64,000 bases of DNA from Pholiota molesta (GCA_014925825.1 JACGCK010000202.1:1-64000), one strand, 5' to 3'; numbered from the stretch's first letter, positions 10,088-23,030 are shown. A program made the numbers and translations. The notes: generated by a model not told the origin, from the letters alone.

Positions 10088-12116
10088 ATGGTGATCGATC
10101 TGCTTTCCCTACCGCAAGAGCTACATATTCGGATACTCTCCCACCTCGATGCTATATCTCTAACCCATTGCGCGATGGTACGCGCATCCTTCTTTCGCCT
10201 CGAAGGAATTAACTGAACCCACAGCACGTCAGACATGCCAATCCATGTACAGAACCCTGCAAACAACCTCCCAGTTGTTGTACATCATCCAACTGCACTT
10301 CGCGGGTCTAACGGACGCCGGGACGGACATAGCCCACGCCGAGCTCATAGAGCGCCTTCGACGCCATCGCCAGGCCTGGTCATTCCCAAACGCCACTGGA
10401 AAAAGGGAGTACGTTGCGATAGATATGCAGTATCAGTGTCACGCGTGCGAGCTCGTCGGAGGCGTTTTTGCTAACACGGACGGGCACCACTTTGAAGTGG
10501 TATCGCTGCCTACTTCCAGCAACGAGGAGAGCTGGACGCCTCGAGCAGCCGAGCCCGGGATGCGGATTCGGGACTTTACGATGGACCCGACACAGGATGT
10601 GATTGCGTTCTTGGAGGATGAGAGAGATACAAAGTGAGTACTAGTGTGGTGTACTGTACGCGCTCCATCTAAGTAAACCCCACTGCAGCCCACCGGTGCC
10701 GGCGTCGCCTAGGGCACCGCGCATCGTTCGCGTCCACATCCACACGCTATCCACTAATAAATTCCATCCACGCGCACAGCAGAGCTTCTTACAGGTTTCG
10801 ATCCCTTCGAGGAGCGACCGTTTCAGCAACCGCATCTACACAGCCTGTCTCTATTTCGCGCGCGACACGTTCGTGCTCTATCTCTGTACCTTCGACCAGG
10901 AGCGGCCGTATATCCAGATCTGGGATTGGAAGACGGCTGAGGTTATACTTGTGCGCGCCTGTATTCTTGGTCATATATTATTTTTGCTCTGTTGACCGAC
11001 TTTGTATGTAGGATTGCTCGGTCCCGTTTGATCGAGCGATCTCGGAGAGGAGGTTTGAGTTTGTGCTTCTGGATTCCACGTATTGCTTTATCACGGATCC
11101 ATTGGGCGCTGGCTCTATTCGGCTGTACGCAATCGTGCGCTCGCCCGCCGAGGCCGCCGCGCGTGCGCCGGTGCATCTGGCGACGCTCCATCTCCCGCCC
11201 ACCGCCGACGACTCCGTCCAAGTGCGCAAAATCTCCAGTGGCGCCAGCCCCCTGACGGCGCATCCGCGCCCGGATGCGCCGTTCGTGCTGAACGGCGATG
11301 ACCGCTTGCACGTGTTCACGCTGCAGTACGGCTATCCGGGCGGGGCGTCCAGGGTTCTGAACCTGTTCGTGCACCAGCGCGTATTCACGCGGTATTGCAC
11401 GCCGCGCGCGGGGGACGGCGGTGGGCCTCGAGAGGTCCCCTGGGAGGCGTGGGGGCCCGTGCATACAAGGCTCGTGTATCCGGCGAAGATACTGCGGCAT
11501 CTGTTGATGTGCGTCGGCACATCGTTTTGGGGATGATATTGTTTGATACTAATTTGCTGCTACCTGTAGGTATGTCGACGGTCAGCGTGCGGTGTGGATG
11601 CGGCCGTCGGTGGACGCTGTGGAACGCCGCCCACCAAGGCCTCCGAATACCATAGAAATTCTTGATTTCTCCCTTGCAGCGGTGTCATTTGCAAAGGGCG
11701 TCTCTCCTATCCCCCCTTTGTTGGAGAATGGAAAGCGCAGCAGGCTGGTGGGCCCGAGCATGTTGGTCGCTGGCCGAATGGGTATCGGATTTTTCAAGGA
11801 TGATGTAGGGACGCATTTGCCGTGTGTGTCCATGGAGTGGGAGTTGCAGCGGGAGTATGCGCTGTATATGATTTATGAAGATGGGATTATTGGGGTTGAT
11901 GTAAGTTCGCTGTTCTCTCGCTTCCGATGTGTTGGCGTGGTGGTGAGTATGACCGTGGTGGTCGTCGAGTTAGAATGGGTTGGACGATCTGCGGCGTGCC
12001 TATGCTTTTCTTTTTCTTTTGAGCGCTGGTTTCTTTACTTGGACTTCAACACTGATGAATCTTTCTTGTAGAGGAAAGGAGACGACACTCGGATTTTACA
12101 TGTGTACTCTGTCTGA
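10088..12116 (+). CDS. F-box protein, plus-strand copy of an inverted pair
   Basis: Six exons: 10088-10177, 10233-10633, 10689-10950, 11012-11508, 11570-11900 and 12072-12116; all phases agree. The product starts MVIDLLSLPQELHIRILSHL and continues LDAISLTHCAM into exon 2 (TCQSMYRTLQTTS), a typical F-box. The rest is rich in beta-strand-like segments such as PYIQIWDWKTAEV and RLHVFTLQYG, suggesting a propeller-like substrate-binding part; that is an inference. The 45-nt last exon (ending RILHVYSV) was accepted because the minus-strand paralogue (12440-14407) has an equal-sized one after the same codon. Probable role: substrate adaptor of an SCF-type ubiquitin ligase. Substrate unknown. Confidence 0.85.
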
Positions 12117-12439
12117 ATTGGGAAAATGTAGTTGACGACAAACTTTCGAAATAGAGATGGCGGCTTCTACCAGACAGACTGACACGGTATCAGGCCTCCG
12201 TGCATTTGATGTGACAGATTCAAAAAGGCGGCGGAATTCTACACCACTTGGTGAATTAGCCAGCAACATAATAAAATATCATATCTGATAGTATGATTTC
12301 AGTACGAGGATATCGTTTCTCCCGGGGTCGAATCAAGTTTTTGAATAAGGCAAATACGCATTGCCGACTGGACGATAACATATTTCCTCAAATGGACTTG
12401 GCTCGATATCTGATAATAATCGAGAAATCTCGATTGAAT
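12117..12439. other. Shared 3' region of the two convergent F-box genes
   Basis: Between the two stop codons. It must hold both transcript ends. I saw no strong hairpin or other recognisable element. Confidence 0.35.
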
Positions 12440-14407
12440 TTAGATGGGGTATACATGTAAAATATGAGTATTGTCTTCTTTTGTCTAAAATAATGATAAT
12501 AGGTGCGTCAGTAGAGGGCATTGACATTCAAGGAAAGAGATCAGCGCTCAAAGAAATTGGGTAGACACGTCGCAGGTGGTACAGCAGAGGAAGAAAGTGG
12601 TACACGTACATCAACGCCGATAATCCCATCTTCGTAAATCATATACAGCGCGTACGCTTTCTGCAAATTCCACTCCGTACATACGTACGGCAACCGGGTC
12701 TCCACATCGTGCTTGAAGAGCCGCTGTGCAGCGTGTATCGTACTCGGGCCGACTAGTGTACTGCGCTTGCCCTTCTTCAACGAGGGAGACGTGGGAGAGA
12801 CGGCGTCTGCGGATGATACGGCTGCGAGGGAGAAGTCGAGGACTTGGATGGTGTTTGGCGGCCTCTCGGGGTGCGTGTCGATGGTGTCTGGTGGAGGCTG
12901 GATCCAGACGGCGCGTTGACCGTGGATATACCTGCATATATCGGCAAAGAATTAAACTTCACGATTCATCATCGCCAAAAGAAGGTAACATCTGACCTCA
13001 ATCGATGCCGCTGTATCCTCGCGGGCCAAATGAGCCTCGTGTGCGTAGGCCCCCATTCCTCCCAGGGGATCTCCAGAGGCACAGCGCCGTCCGCCGCTCC
13101 TTGTCTACAATACGTCATAAACACGCGCTGGTGCACGAACAGGTTCAACACCACGGAACCCCCCGCCTGGTCTGCGTACAAGAGCATGATTACGTGCAGC
13201 CTGTCGTCGGGATGCAGCATGAACCGGGCGCCCGGGAGGGGGTTCGCGGCGAGGGGGCCGGCGTCGGAGGAGATCCGCCGCAGTTCGATGGAGGCGTCGG
13301 CTGTGGGCGGGAGATGGAGCGTCGCGAGATGCACGGGTGCATGCGTGGCTGAATTGGAGGGAGATCGGAGGAGGTTGTACAGACGGATTGAGCCGGAGTC
13401 TACTTCGTTAGTGATAAAGCAGGAGGTGGAGTCGAGGAGACCGAATTCGTACATCCGTGCGGAGAGCAGAGGATCGAAGGGGAGCGTGCAATCCTACATA
13501 CAGAATCGGTTAATAGATTGACGATGATATGATAATACAGAATAGGGCGCACCACTATGACATCGGATGTCGTCCAATCCCAGATCTGAATGTACGGCCG
13601 CACCTCGTCGAACGTACAGAAATAGAGCGCTAATTTGTGGTGCGCGAAATGCATGATGACGGTATGGGTGAAGTCGCCTAAGCGATCGCTAAGCGGGAGC
13701 GAGATCCGCAAGAGACTCTGCGGTGCGCTTGGATGGGGGGCATTGGTGGATAGGGTGCGGATGTGGACGAGGAGGATGCGAGGTGCCGTCGGTGGGGTAG
13801 GGCTGCGGGCAGGGGTGGTGAGATCGAGTGCGCGTGAGTGATGCGGTGCGCTAGGGCTTACTTGGTGTCCCCATCGTCCTCTAGGTATGCGATGACATCC
13901 TGTGTCAAATCCATTGCGAAGTCCCGAATGTGCATTCCAGGCTCGACGACGCGAGGTGTAAGGCTCGCGTTGTTGTTGGACGTGGGTAGCGATACGATTT
14001 CCAGGTGATGTCTGTCCGTTTCGGCACAGGCGCCACCGACGAGCTCGTACGCGCGAGACTGGTACTTCATATCTATAGCCACGTATTCTCTACTTTCAGT
14101 CGTGTCTGGAGATAGCCAGGCGTCGCGATAACGGTGAAGGTGCTCGATGAGTTTGGAGTGGGCCGTGGATGTGCTGGCATCCTTCAGACCTGCGAGATGC
14201 AGTTGGACGATGTACAATAACTGGGAGGTTGTTTGTAGGGTTTTGTACATGGATTTGCAAGTCTGACATGCTCTGAATTCAGTCAATTCCTTCGAGGTGA
14301 AGGAAACATGTGCCTACCATCGCGCCATGGGTGAGAGAAATGGCATCAAGGTGGGAGAGGATTTGAATCTGGAGCTCTTGTGGTATGGAAAGTAGATCGT
14401 TCACCAT
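12440..14407 (-). CDS. F-box protein, minus-strand copy of the inverted pair
   Basis: Paralogue of the gene at 10088-12116, in opposite orientation and tail to tail with it. Exons: 14318-14407, 13862-14262, 13553-13802, 12997-13493, 12610-12931 and 12440-12484. Sizes are 90, 401, 250, 497, 322 and 45 nt, against 90, 401, 262, 497, 331 and 45 in the partner; length differences are multiples of three. The start is MVNDLLSIPQELQIQILSHL with an F-box, then the same body (PYIQIWDWTTSDV, VLNLFVHQRVF, YALYMIYEDGIIGVD) and the end HILHVYPI. Both copies are intact, so both probably make protein. Probable SCF substrate adaptor. Confidence 0.85.
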
Positions 14408-15033
14408 CGTGGAGAAGATCTGAGTTGGAGTTGGATGGAGGTTGGAGAGATGAAGAGAACATGGCGTCGTACTAGGTGCGAGTCGCGACAGGGCCCGGGA
14501 AGTCCGCTCCGGTACTGCCTTCGGATCGCAAGTTGCCGTGCGTTTTGGGTGCCTATCTTCTCAAGTTCGGTCAATGGCAGTTCTAGGCGATGATCCAGCC
14601 AAACGACTTCCCTGACTTGGATGGGAAAATGGAAGGGATATGGAAATGGAATCATCCAAAATCTGGAGATGCAGGTGACCAAGAGACGCAGCGACCGCGA
14701 AAGTGAGAGTGTGAGAGTGTGAAAGGCAAGAGAAAATGAACCCAATTCAAAGCCCGCCCGATGGCCTGATTGGCTGTCGTTGTCGACATCACGATGCTCA
14801 GCGCCCAGCGTTCAGCGTTCAGCGTTCAGCACTCAGCCTTTCATCCGCCCCATCTCTTGAATCCTCACAGTCAGAAGCTAGCGCGGAAAATACAACGTCA
14901 CCATGGTTCATCGGTGCGTTAGCGTATTATCCTATTCAAATAAAGGGCTTTGGGCAATGAGAGGCACCACGCTATCCAAATTCCAGAACATTATTAAAAT
15001 TGGCGTAAGCTGTACAACCTTCAACGTATACAT
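14408..15033. other. Intergenic with a short tandem repeat
   Basis: 5' flank of the minus-strand F-box gene and 3' flank of the decayed NLR copy. No gene was recognised. Confidence 0.35.
14799..14837. repeat. Seven-base tandem repeat (cagcgtt-like)
   Basis: Runs of cagcgtt with variants (gcgcccagcgttcagcgttc and following) occur five to six times. A related agcgctcagcgctcagct run sits at 31901-31920. Confidence 0.7.
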
Positions 15034-17592
15034 CTAATCGACTACCATGTCGAAGTCTCGTCCTCGTTCGACCCAAATCAAATAATTGTGCATCGCGCGT
15101 ATGGCTTTCCGCGTCCCCTTGGGCATGAAGACAATATCTTTCGCATTTCTGAGAATAAAATTCACCAACTCGGGTGATTTCGACGATCGTACGAGGAGAT
15201 CGGGCAGGTATGCCAATCCCGCGTTACAGATGTTTTGCGCCATGTTCCGACGCTCCTCAGGAAGAAGCTGAGAGGCCAGCGCTCGGTCGTCCTCGCTGTC
15301 AGGAATGGATAATGCGACCCCGTAGCGATGCTTCACCTCTCTCCGCTTTCGCGGGAGCTGATACTGTACTGGGCCGGAGATAACGAGAAGGTCGACCAGG
15401 CACTCTACCACGGAGCGAATAACGTACGTTAGGGGGTCGCTGGTATCGGATAATATAGGGAGGATAGTCGCAGAGAAATTCCAAAACCCTCAGCGCGGTT
15501 TGAGCCCATGGTTTTTGTGATCTCTAACTCTGGCGATCTTCTGGGACCAGCAAAGAAATAAAAATAGTGGTCGGCCAATAGATCTCGTCCATCAATCGTT
15601 GCGAGGCGCAATGTATCGTCGTCAAACTTTACGGACTCGGCCGTCAGAGAAAGTAATATCCGCAGGCAATTTTCGCGGGCAATAGGCGGCTTCACGAATT
15701 CTTCGTCCAACGTCATAAGAACATCAGCGATATCAGCCCCACATCCTGAAAATACTTTGGGACCTTAGGTTTGATGATAAATTCGAACGAAGCGAGTTGG
15801 GAAGCATAAAGAAAAGCATAAGTTGTCAAGGGCTTGTATCCGAAAAATAAGGTCGTCGGTAAATGAGTTGCATGAAGTAAAGAGGTCTAAAAAATATCTG
15901 CGTACCGATAGAAAACCTAGAAAAAGCAAAACAAAAGACAATCGGCCTCTATTCTCAACACCGCGAGGGCCGAATCCAGGAGACCAAGACGCCCAGAACC
16001 GCGGTAATAAAAATTCATGAAGTGCACTCTCGACTGCCTGTGACACAGGTATGCGCCGCAGTGTTTCTGTAAATGACGACACCAGCCAAGAGAGGTCCCG
16101 CCCTAACAGCTGATGGCCAGTGGCCGAAGACGGGTTCATCATTTCCTGAGGCATCTCGAAACGGTCTTCTCATGATAAGTCAATAGCCTGATATGAAATG
16201 GTCCCGAGCGCGTAGCGTCGCCAAGAAAGTCACCAAAGGAGACATGGTATAACTCGATGCGCTTTCGTTTTTGGGAGGGATGGACATCAGGGTCAACGAC
16301 GCTTTCCAGACTGATAAGTGAAGCCAGCGGTGCGAGGATAGCTTCCATGTCGCCCGGCTCTAGATCCAGGAGAATTTCGATATGATCCACAATATCAACG
16401 ATTCCGCTATATACGAGTCCGAGGATGTCAAGAACGGCCGCGGGATCATGGCACGACCCCAAGATATGCATGTATAAATCATCGAGATGGGTCAAGGGAA
16501 AATCACATCGCATGGGACGTAGACCCATGACGACTTCCAGGCGACGAGGTGGATAATCAACGGGGGCCGCGACGTACATGGCCACCATAGACGCATAGAT
16601 GAACAGCCCCGATGACTTCTGGATGATCTTGTCGATATCTGATAACAAAGGCCAGGCCATCGGGATGAGATGTCGACGAGGGTGCGTGGTCTTGATCACC
16701 CGGAAAGAGTTAAGGAGGTATAGCCGAATTGGTTCGTTTGCCTCGGATCGGTTGTGCAAAACGAGTGAGCGCCATATCCCTGCAAGTGGAGACGTATTGA
16801 AAGCGAGCATGACGCGCTGTTCCGGTGTACTGGAAATCAAGAAAACGAGGGGCAGTTTCTCGCCGCGAAGCACGTTTGCGAGCGCGTGAAGGATCTCATA
16901 CGGATCATGCGGATCATTGCATGCCTCCAATCCATCGATGAGGATAATGAGCCGTGTACAGTTGTTGGGATCGTCGAAAAAACCGGAAGCAGTGAGATCC
17001 TTGAGAGGTTCGACGATCAGGGATCGAAGCTGAGTGGCAAACGGTTGCTCGAAAATGAGTGGATCATGCTCGATAATACGCTCGAGAGCTGGCTTGATTT
17101 CAGGGATGGTGGCGGCCAGCTGATAGGCGATGGTTGCAGTCAGCGGCTTGTAAGTGTTCCTCGTTGAGTCGGTTCGATCAAAGAAGAAGCTCGCATGGAG
17201 TATCTGGCGCTCTAAACATTGCTGGGTGATCGTCTGGAGGAGGGCAGTTTTTCCTGACTCGGGCGGGCCATAGAGCCAGAGAATGAGCGCTTGGGGATCA
17301 CTGGGTCCAAAGAGCCATCCCATCAGGTAGTCCATAACGGCGACATGCGTATTCTCGCGACAGTGGCCTTCATTATGGAGGGTGCTGGCGTTGTGCAAGG
17401 CATTTGGTGCGGATGCCTTCTGGAGCTTCTCAAACGCTACAACGGGAATAACGGGGCATAGACTCAGTGTGTGTCCGATGAGGTTGCTGCTTTTATCGTA
17501 CCTGGGTTCCTTACAGTGGCAGCGGAATTTCCCCCCGGTATTGCAACAAAATTGCTCCCCGTTACTTCGATATTGCGACTATGAGCGGACAT
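15034..17592 (-). pseudogene. Decayed NACHT NTPase (NLR-like), second copy
   Basis: Same architecture as the copies at 1-1000 and 28530-31123. Exon 1 (17502-17592) begins MSAHSRNIEVTGSNFVAI. The intron is 17437-17501. Exon 2 (from 17436) carries the pre-NACHT motif, P-loop GPPESGKT, Walker B IILIDGLEACND and winged-helix-like parts, open to 16139. There one base is missing relative to the 28.5-kb copy (CLRK then MMNPSS). A second shift lies near 15700-15725 (SLMFL then MTLDEEF) and at least one more near 15450-15500, before the conserved C-terminal part (KRREVKHRYG to the stop at 15034). The intron expected after FLS is also degraded. The P-loop stretch itself is intact. Confidence 0.85.
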
Positions 17593-18154
17593 GTTGGGTC
17601 TTATCGTCTCGTAATTGTGGATGTCGTTGCGATCAGAAATCGGAGCAAGATTTCATCTTCAGAGATGTCAACTGATGTCAATCGATGTGTTAGATTTCCA
17701 AGCACGTGGGTATTTCAACATATCCGAGTCCTCATGCATTCGCAGGATATCTTATATATACAGCCGTGCTCTTTCTTCCAAGTTCCAAGCCCTGCTGCGT
17801 GTCGGACCGCTCATTGATCCTTGTACCTCTTTGCGTCGTTCAATAATTTTATCTCTTGCGCGCTTGAAGTTCCGAACACCTACTCACCTTGTTTGAATTT
17901 ACATGGTCTTGGTTGACTAGGCTGAGTGGTCTCAGGGATGCGGCTTGTCGGTACCTAGTGCATGGCCATAGTTCTTCACATAATTTATTTTTGTTGTCCA
18001 GCTCTGAGTCGCGCTCCCTGCCAATAACTCCACGGAGGCCTTCGTCAACTATTCGCCGCCGCCCAACCCACATACGTTTCATACTGTATGTCTTCTTATT
18101 CTTCCCTGGGTAATGCAGAGATATTTGATTCTAATTTCATGCTACAAATTCACG
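17593..18154. other. Intergenic, no feature recognised
   Basis: 5' flank of the decayed NLR copy and 3' flank of the next decayed gene. Nothing protein-like was seen. Confidence 0.35.
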
Positions 18155-19654
18155 TCAAGCATCCTCTAGGGTCAAACCTCGCCCCCCAAAACAGCCTCGC
18201 ATCCGCAGCCACCGACCCCACGACATCTCCGCAATCTCCAACGCCACCCGCGGCGCATCGCCCGCCCACGCGCTCGCCCACGCCGCACCGCCTGCGCGTT
18301 CCCGCCCCACCACCCCCTTGGCACATATCCGCATCACGCGCAGCGGACACCCGCGCTCCGGATATCCAGCCACGTGGCGAAGATAGCGCGCACGAAGGAC
18401 ACGAGCGCTTGCGTCGTGCGTGGCGGCTCCCATCAGGATACCGTTCGGGAAGTTGAATTGGAGGTGCGCGAGGTGCGGGGTGTGCGTCCACATCGGGCTG
18501 GTGGTGGCGTGGAGGAGCGCGGGACGCGGCGCAGGGGCGGGCGGTATGGCGGCGGGGCATCAGTATTATCTGGCAATATGTTGGTATACCGCTCTTCCAG
18601 CGCGAGGGCGGTGATCCCCGGCGCGGAGGCGAGAGCGGTGCTTAGTTCCGACAGTGCACTGGGGGCCGCCCATGCTTTCTGGCCCCGGGTCGACAGCGCG
18701 AGCGTGCGAAGGGCGGGCAGGTGCAGCTCCATAAACAGAAAGCTGAGCGGGAACACGGCCCTGGCGGTGACGGTACAGTGCACGACGAGAGACAGCGTGC
18801 GCAAGTCTGGCAGAATGCACTCCGGGGCGGCGGGGCGCCTGCGGTGACACCGAACGGCGTGCTGCCGGTGATAAATCGAAGTACCCCCCAGCGCAGGCGC
18901 GGGAGCGCGCGTATCAGCATCTGCCAAACGGGGAGAGCGAGCGTACAGCGCAAGGCCATATGCATGAGCGCGGTCCACAGCGCGGGGGGTGCGAAGTACC
19001 GTGCTCCAAACGTGACCTCGCTGAGGGAAAACCGACGCAAGGCAGGGAGTGCGTGGGGCGGGAGGAGCGCCAGCAGGTCTTCCGCGAGCGCTGTGTGGAG
19101 ATTCGGGAAGCGGAATAGAACGCCGTTTTCCTGCCGTGAGAGCAGCCAATGCCAGAAGAAGATGTCGAGTTTGAGGTATTAGGCAGAGGTGATGTAATCA
19201 AGAAGGAATTCCCAGTTGCTTTCCCTGGTGTTTGGGATACGAGGTGGGCCATGAGGGCGCTGAAACTGAGCGACAGGGGGCTCCGACCGCGATTCGTCCT
19301 CCACCAGGAGATGACTTGATATCGCTTTCTTGAAACTCCGCGGCCCAGGATGCGGTTTCCAAGTTAGCATGCACTTCTACGCCAGTGAACTCGTACGGTG
19401 CGCCCAGAGGGGAGCCGATACAAGTGCGAGCCTGCACCAGGATGAACATATGTGACAGAGGAGGATCGGTGCGGCTTGGCGCTGGGCTGCCGCTTGCGCA
19501 GGGGGTATTTCGGGAGGCAGTGGGTGAGGATTTCGAGCAGGACGCCGTATGAGAGTTGGGTCATTGGGCTCATTGGGGAAGGCGCGGTGGGCGAGGGCAT
19601 GAGCGGTAGATCCACAGGTGATGTGGATATGGCAGAGAGTGCTGAGATGTCCAT
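18155..19654 (-). pseudogene. Decayed F-box/LRR-type protein gene
   Basis: Read from 19654 the frame begins MDISALSAISTSPVDLP and enters an F-box-like stretch, LSYGVLLEILTHCLP. It continues only in another frame as PILLCHICSSWCRLALVSAPLW, the usual sequence of mushroom F-box proteins (CR.W..LA..TP.LW). Further pieces, LLDYITSA and stop, LPALRRFSLSEVTFGARYFAPPALW, then LHLPALRTLALSTRGQKAW and HLAHLQFNFPNG, lie in alternating frames. At least three shifts and one stop separate them. The stretch is GC-rich and ends at 18155. It resembles the F-box/LRR group more than the F-box pair at 10-14 kb. Confidence 0.7.
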
Positions 19655-20570
19655 GCTAGGCTTGAGCTTGGGCGCTCAATTCAGATTATGGTGACAACGT
19701 CGAATCGATGGAAGACCTGTTGAGGTTGGGGTCGGGAAAGACGGCTGGCTGGTTGGACGTTTGCGGCTAGCACCTGGCGAACACCGGAGCGGATGGTATA
19801 AGTCTTGACGTTGTACATTCAGCGATGAATGTTGAATGGACTTCGGACCTTTGACATTGGGTAAGTAAAAACCTCATCATCGACATCTTCAAGTTTTCTG
19901 TTGCGCGTCAGAATTCTGAATTGCACGGAAGTGAGTCAACTTTGACGTACCAGATGGATCTCCCGATACTCAGGTCTTCCCTTCGCTTTCCACTGCCCCC
20001 CAACTTCCAACCAATATCCAACGCCGTGCTATGCCGGCTGCACAATGTGGATGTCTGAACTGCTTGTCTGGTGTCGACTGCGCGTTGTAACGACGGCCGC
20101 TGTCAGGTTGTGGTGTAGATTCTAGCTCACATCCCTCGTTCGAGGGGAAGAGCATGCAGGGAGTGTTGGTGGATGGAGGATTGTTGTTCGAGTACGAGCC
20201 TACAGTACTGTATGAGAGTTGACACGGACGCGTCAACAACAATGATAGACGCGTCGGCAAATTCCGAAATGCGCCGAGACGTGCCAAGACAGCATTTACA
20301 GAGGTAAACCGTAAAATATCAGTGTGATGTTGGGATGAATGAGATGCTTTTTAGCCGTCAACAGCCCCTTGACATGTGCGGTATTTCTGCGGGTTGAAGA
20401 TGTTCAAGCCTGACAGCCGCGCGTTGCTGAACCAGGCAAAGAACCAGGCGCGATGAACTGTACCGTGCAAGTACCGTGGTCGAACTTTAGAGGGATGAAC
20501 GACAGGTTGAGGGTTCGTTTGCTAAAGATACTTGGAAGCATTTGCGTTTATAGGGTGGCGCCCGCACAAC
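19655..20570. other. Intergenic, no gene recognised
   Basis: Short frames without recognisable similarity; no repeat structure found. Confidence 0.35.
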
Positions 20571-20700
20571 TAGCACACTACCCTTGCACTCCCACGCACT
20601 CCCGCGCAAACCGCGCGCACGCCCGCACACACCATGCACACAGTGCCCCATCCTCACACACAACTCGCACACACCACGCACACACGCACCGAGAAATCTT
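20571..20700. repeat. CA-rich low-complexity tract
   Basis: Irregular repetition of gcacac, acgcac and cacaca units. Frames across it are products of the repeat, not genes. Confidence 0.75.
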
Positions 20701-20912
20701 GTACCGTTCATTCCGTTACCTATGTTTTTATGAAACTCTTCATGGGCCCTGTTTTGCCTCCGATACATTCACTATATAGTGTTATTTTTTCTACACGTAA
20801 TTGTATCCTGCGTGTATGATAGATGAAGGAGCCATCCTGAATCAGGATGCTTGAAAGAACCATAATTTTATTCGTGCAATATAATCGAATTCAAAATAAG
20901 GACAACCCTATT

Positions 20913-23030
20913 CTAGTCGAATTGACGCTTTGATATCGCGAGCAACTCCCCGATGATTGTTCCCGGATCCATTCTTATTCCGTTGTGTAAATACTTATTG
21001 CTGATGAACTGCTTCACATTGGCAACTGCGGCAGCCGTTGCCTGCGCTCTTCCGAATTCCACATACCTAAATTGCATCGTTTGTCAGATGATATGCGCAA
21101 TTCAGAAGGCTCAATTCGCTACTTGCATATCGTCGACGTAACTGATAGAAATCATTAGTTCGAATAATTAGAAAAGCTGAATATTTTGTGAAAGCTTACG
21201 TCGCGGCACTGACTTCGACCTTGTTGTGTGAAAGTTGGTCCAAGTCGTAGAGTTTGGGCCAAGCATCGTATTGGGCGATCATGTTAGCCACACCTTTGAG
21301 CGGTCTGAGGTTGGCATAGTCGTCAAGCATGTCAGGGAAAACCTGGAGTGAAGGATCAAAACGGTTTCATAAATGTTGACTTTGAAAGAACCCACAAGTT
21401 CTCCAACGAAGTATACTGGCTTCGAGTCGTCCTCGTCTTTCATCAACGTCCATTGGTGCTCTTTGTAGTTCTGTAGCACCCGATTTCCGGCCCAATTGGA
21501 CGATCGCCTGCTTATCAGTTAGAATCGTCGAATGTTCGACATACAGGAAGTAAATTTACCCTTGGCAATAAATTACTTCATGGAGGATGGCGAAAAATGG
21601 GTTAGTATCAAGCCTTTGAGAAGACTCTACATTTTTGAGGAATCCATATGAGAGCTTTCCAAATAGCTCCAAGTCGTTGGTAGCACGAAAGACAAGTTCT
21701 GCAAAGGAATTAGTACAGAGAAAAATATAACATATATACCGGACGGAATTAATTACGATGTACTCTGTCAATTCCACCTATAAATGTGCGAGGGTAAAAT
21801 GAGAACTAGCTGATAGGAAATTAACGATGCACTTACCATGCATACCGAAATTTAAACCGAGATGTAGGAATCTATTGGCGCTCAGATTTCCTCCGTTTGG
21901 TAATACGACTTTGTTAACGTCAAGATGGCGCAGAATTTCGCGAACCTTGTTATAGATATGTATGTATAGGATTATACGGTTGAAATGAGAGGGGTACATA
22001 CTCTTTTGACGTCGTTTGGGTATTTCTCATAATAGAGCGCATTGCGCTCGTATACCTTTGCTGGAGAAAAATTAAGTACCCAGTATTTCCACTTCTCGTG
22101 AGATCGCAAACCTTCAAGCGAATGGTAGACAGGATCAGGGTGGTCAACTAAAGGTGCAAGACCTGCTGTCATAAATACTTCTTTCAACCCATCAGGATAA
22201 AAGGAGAGGTAAGTCAATGCGACAAATCCTCCAAAGCTTTGGCCAAGGATCGTCCATTTCCGCTTCTCCTCGTCTTCTTGATCTCCAAGAAGTTCTTCTC
22301 TGATCCTCTCGCAATCGCGAACTATGAGAACGGTCAGATCTGACATCTAAGATAGCACGAAACGGTAAGTACCTATATTATCGGCGCGAAAGTTGATCAA
22401 ATAGTCGAATATTTCTTTGTCTGACTTGCCGTCAACGAGGTCAGCAGTGAATGGAGTGCTGAGGCCTGTTCCACGTGGATCCAACCAAAGCGTCTGCCAA
22501 GTATCTGAGATCACTAGTACTGTTGATCATAGAACGTACATCCCTACCTGGTATCCATGACTGTGGAGCTGAGATTTACGATTAGACTCATACACATCCT
22601 TCAAAATTAAATTTCCTACAACGGCCGCGATATTGAGATGACTTTGCAACTCAACCTCTACTCCAGGACCACCTTCCATTCGACTGCAATCAGATGTTAT
22701 AGTCATAGAGACAACCGCATGAGTTATACCTTGGAGAAAAAGGACTATATGGCAATAACTAAGGTCATTCTATCGCTGAAAGCATCGTTGCGAAGACTTA
22801 CTATATGGCAGCTTGGATTGTTCCACCTCCGTCTTGGCTTTATCAAGAGGTATCAAATTGCGCACAAATACCCGAATTGTGGGTCCTAGCGGCTCCTTAT
22901 AGTCAAGTGGGAGATTGAAGAATCTTTCGACTACTCTCACAGATCCTAATACAATTATGCAGTTAGGCCAATACGGAAAGCAAATGGCAAATGATTGACC
23001 TTTGAGGATATAGCTTTCCGATTGTATCAT
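20913..23030 (-). CDS. Proline iminopeptidase-type alpha/beta hydrolase (S33), possibly damaged
   Basis: An intron-rich gene starting MIQSESYILK (23030). It has the oxyanion-hole motif GGPG (region 22640-22670), then TLWLDPRGTGLSTPFT. The nucleophile elbow is GQSFGGFVAL (Ser) within an exon ending near 22010. Further motifs are HEVIYCQG, NWAGNRVLQ, PVYFVGE, the acid-side segment FPDMLDDYANLRPLK, WPKLYDLDQLSHN and YVDDM. The C-terminal part, VKQFISNKYLHNGI, ends at a TAG at 20913. This order matches prolyl aminopeptidases, which release N-terminal proline. Introns are 45-75 nt. Two places do not splice cleanly by eye: between LPY and GGPG, and after YVDDM near 21130. The gene may be decaying or the borders differ. 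Confidence 0.7.

Noticed and set aside
12326..12340. ggtcgaatcaag resembling a tRNA B-box
   Set aside because: No matching A-box or cloverleaf stems around it; no other tRNA candidate was found.
20453..20819. His/Thr-rich frames on the plus strand and Cys/Val-rich frames on the minus strand
   Set aside because: Translations of the CA-rich tract.
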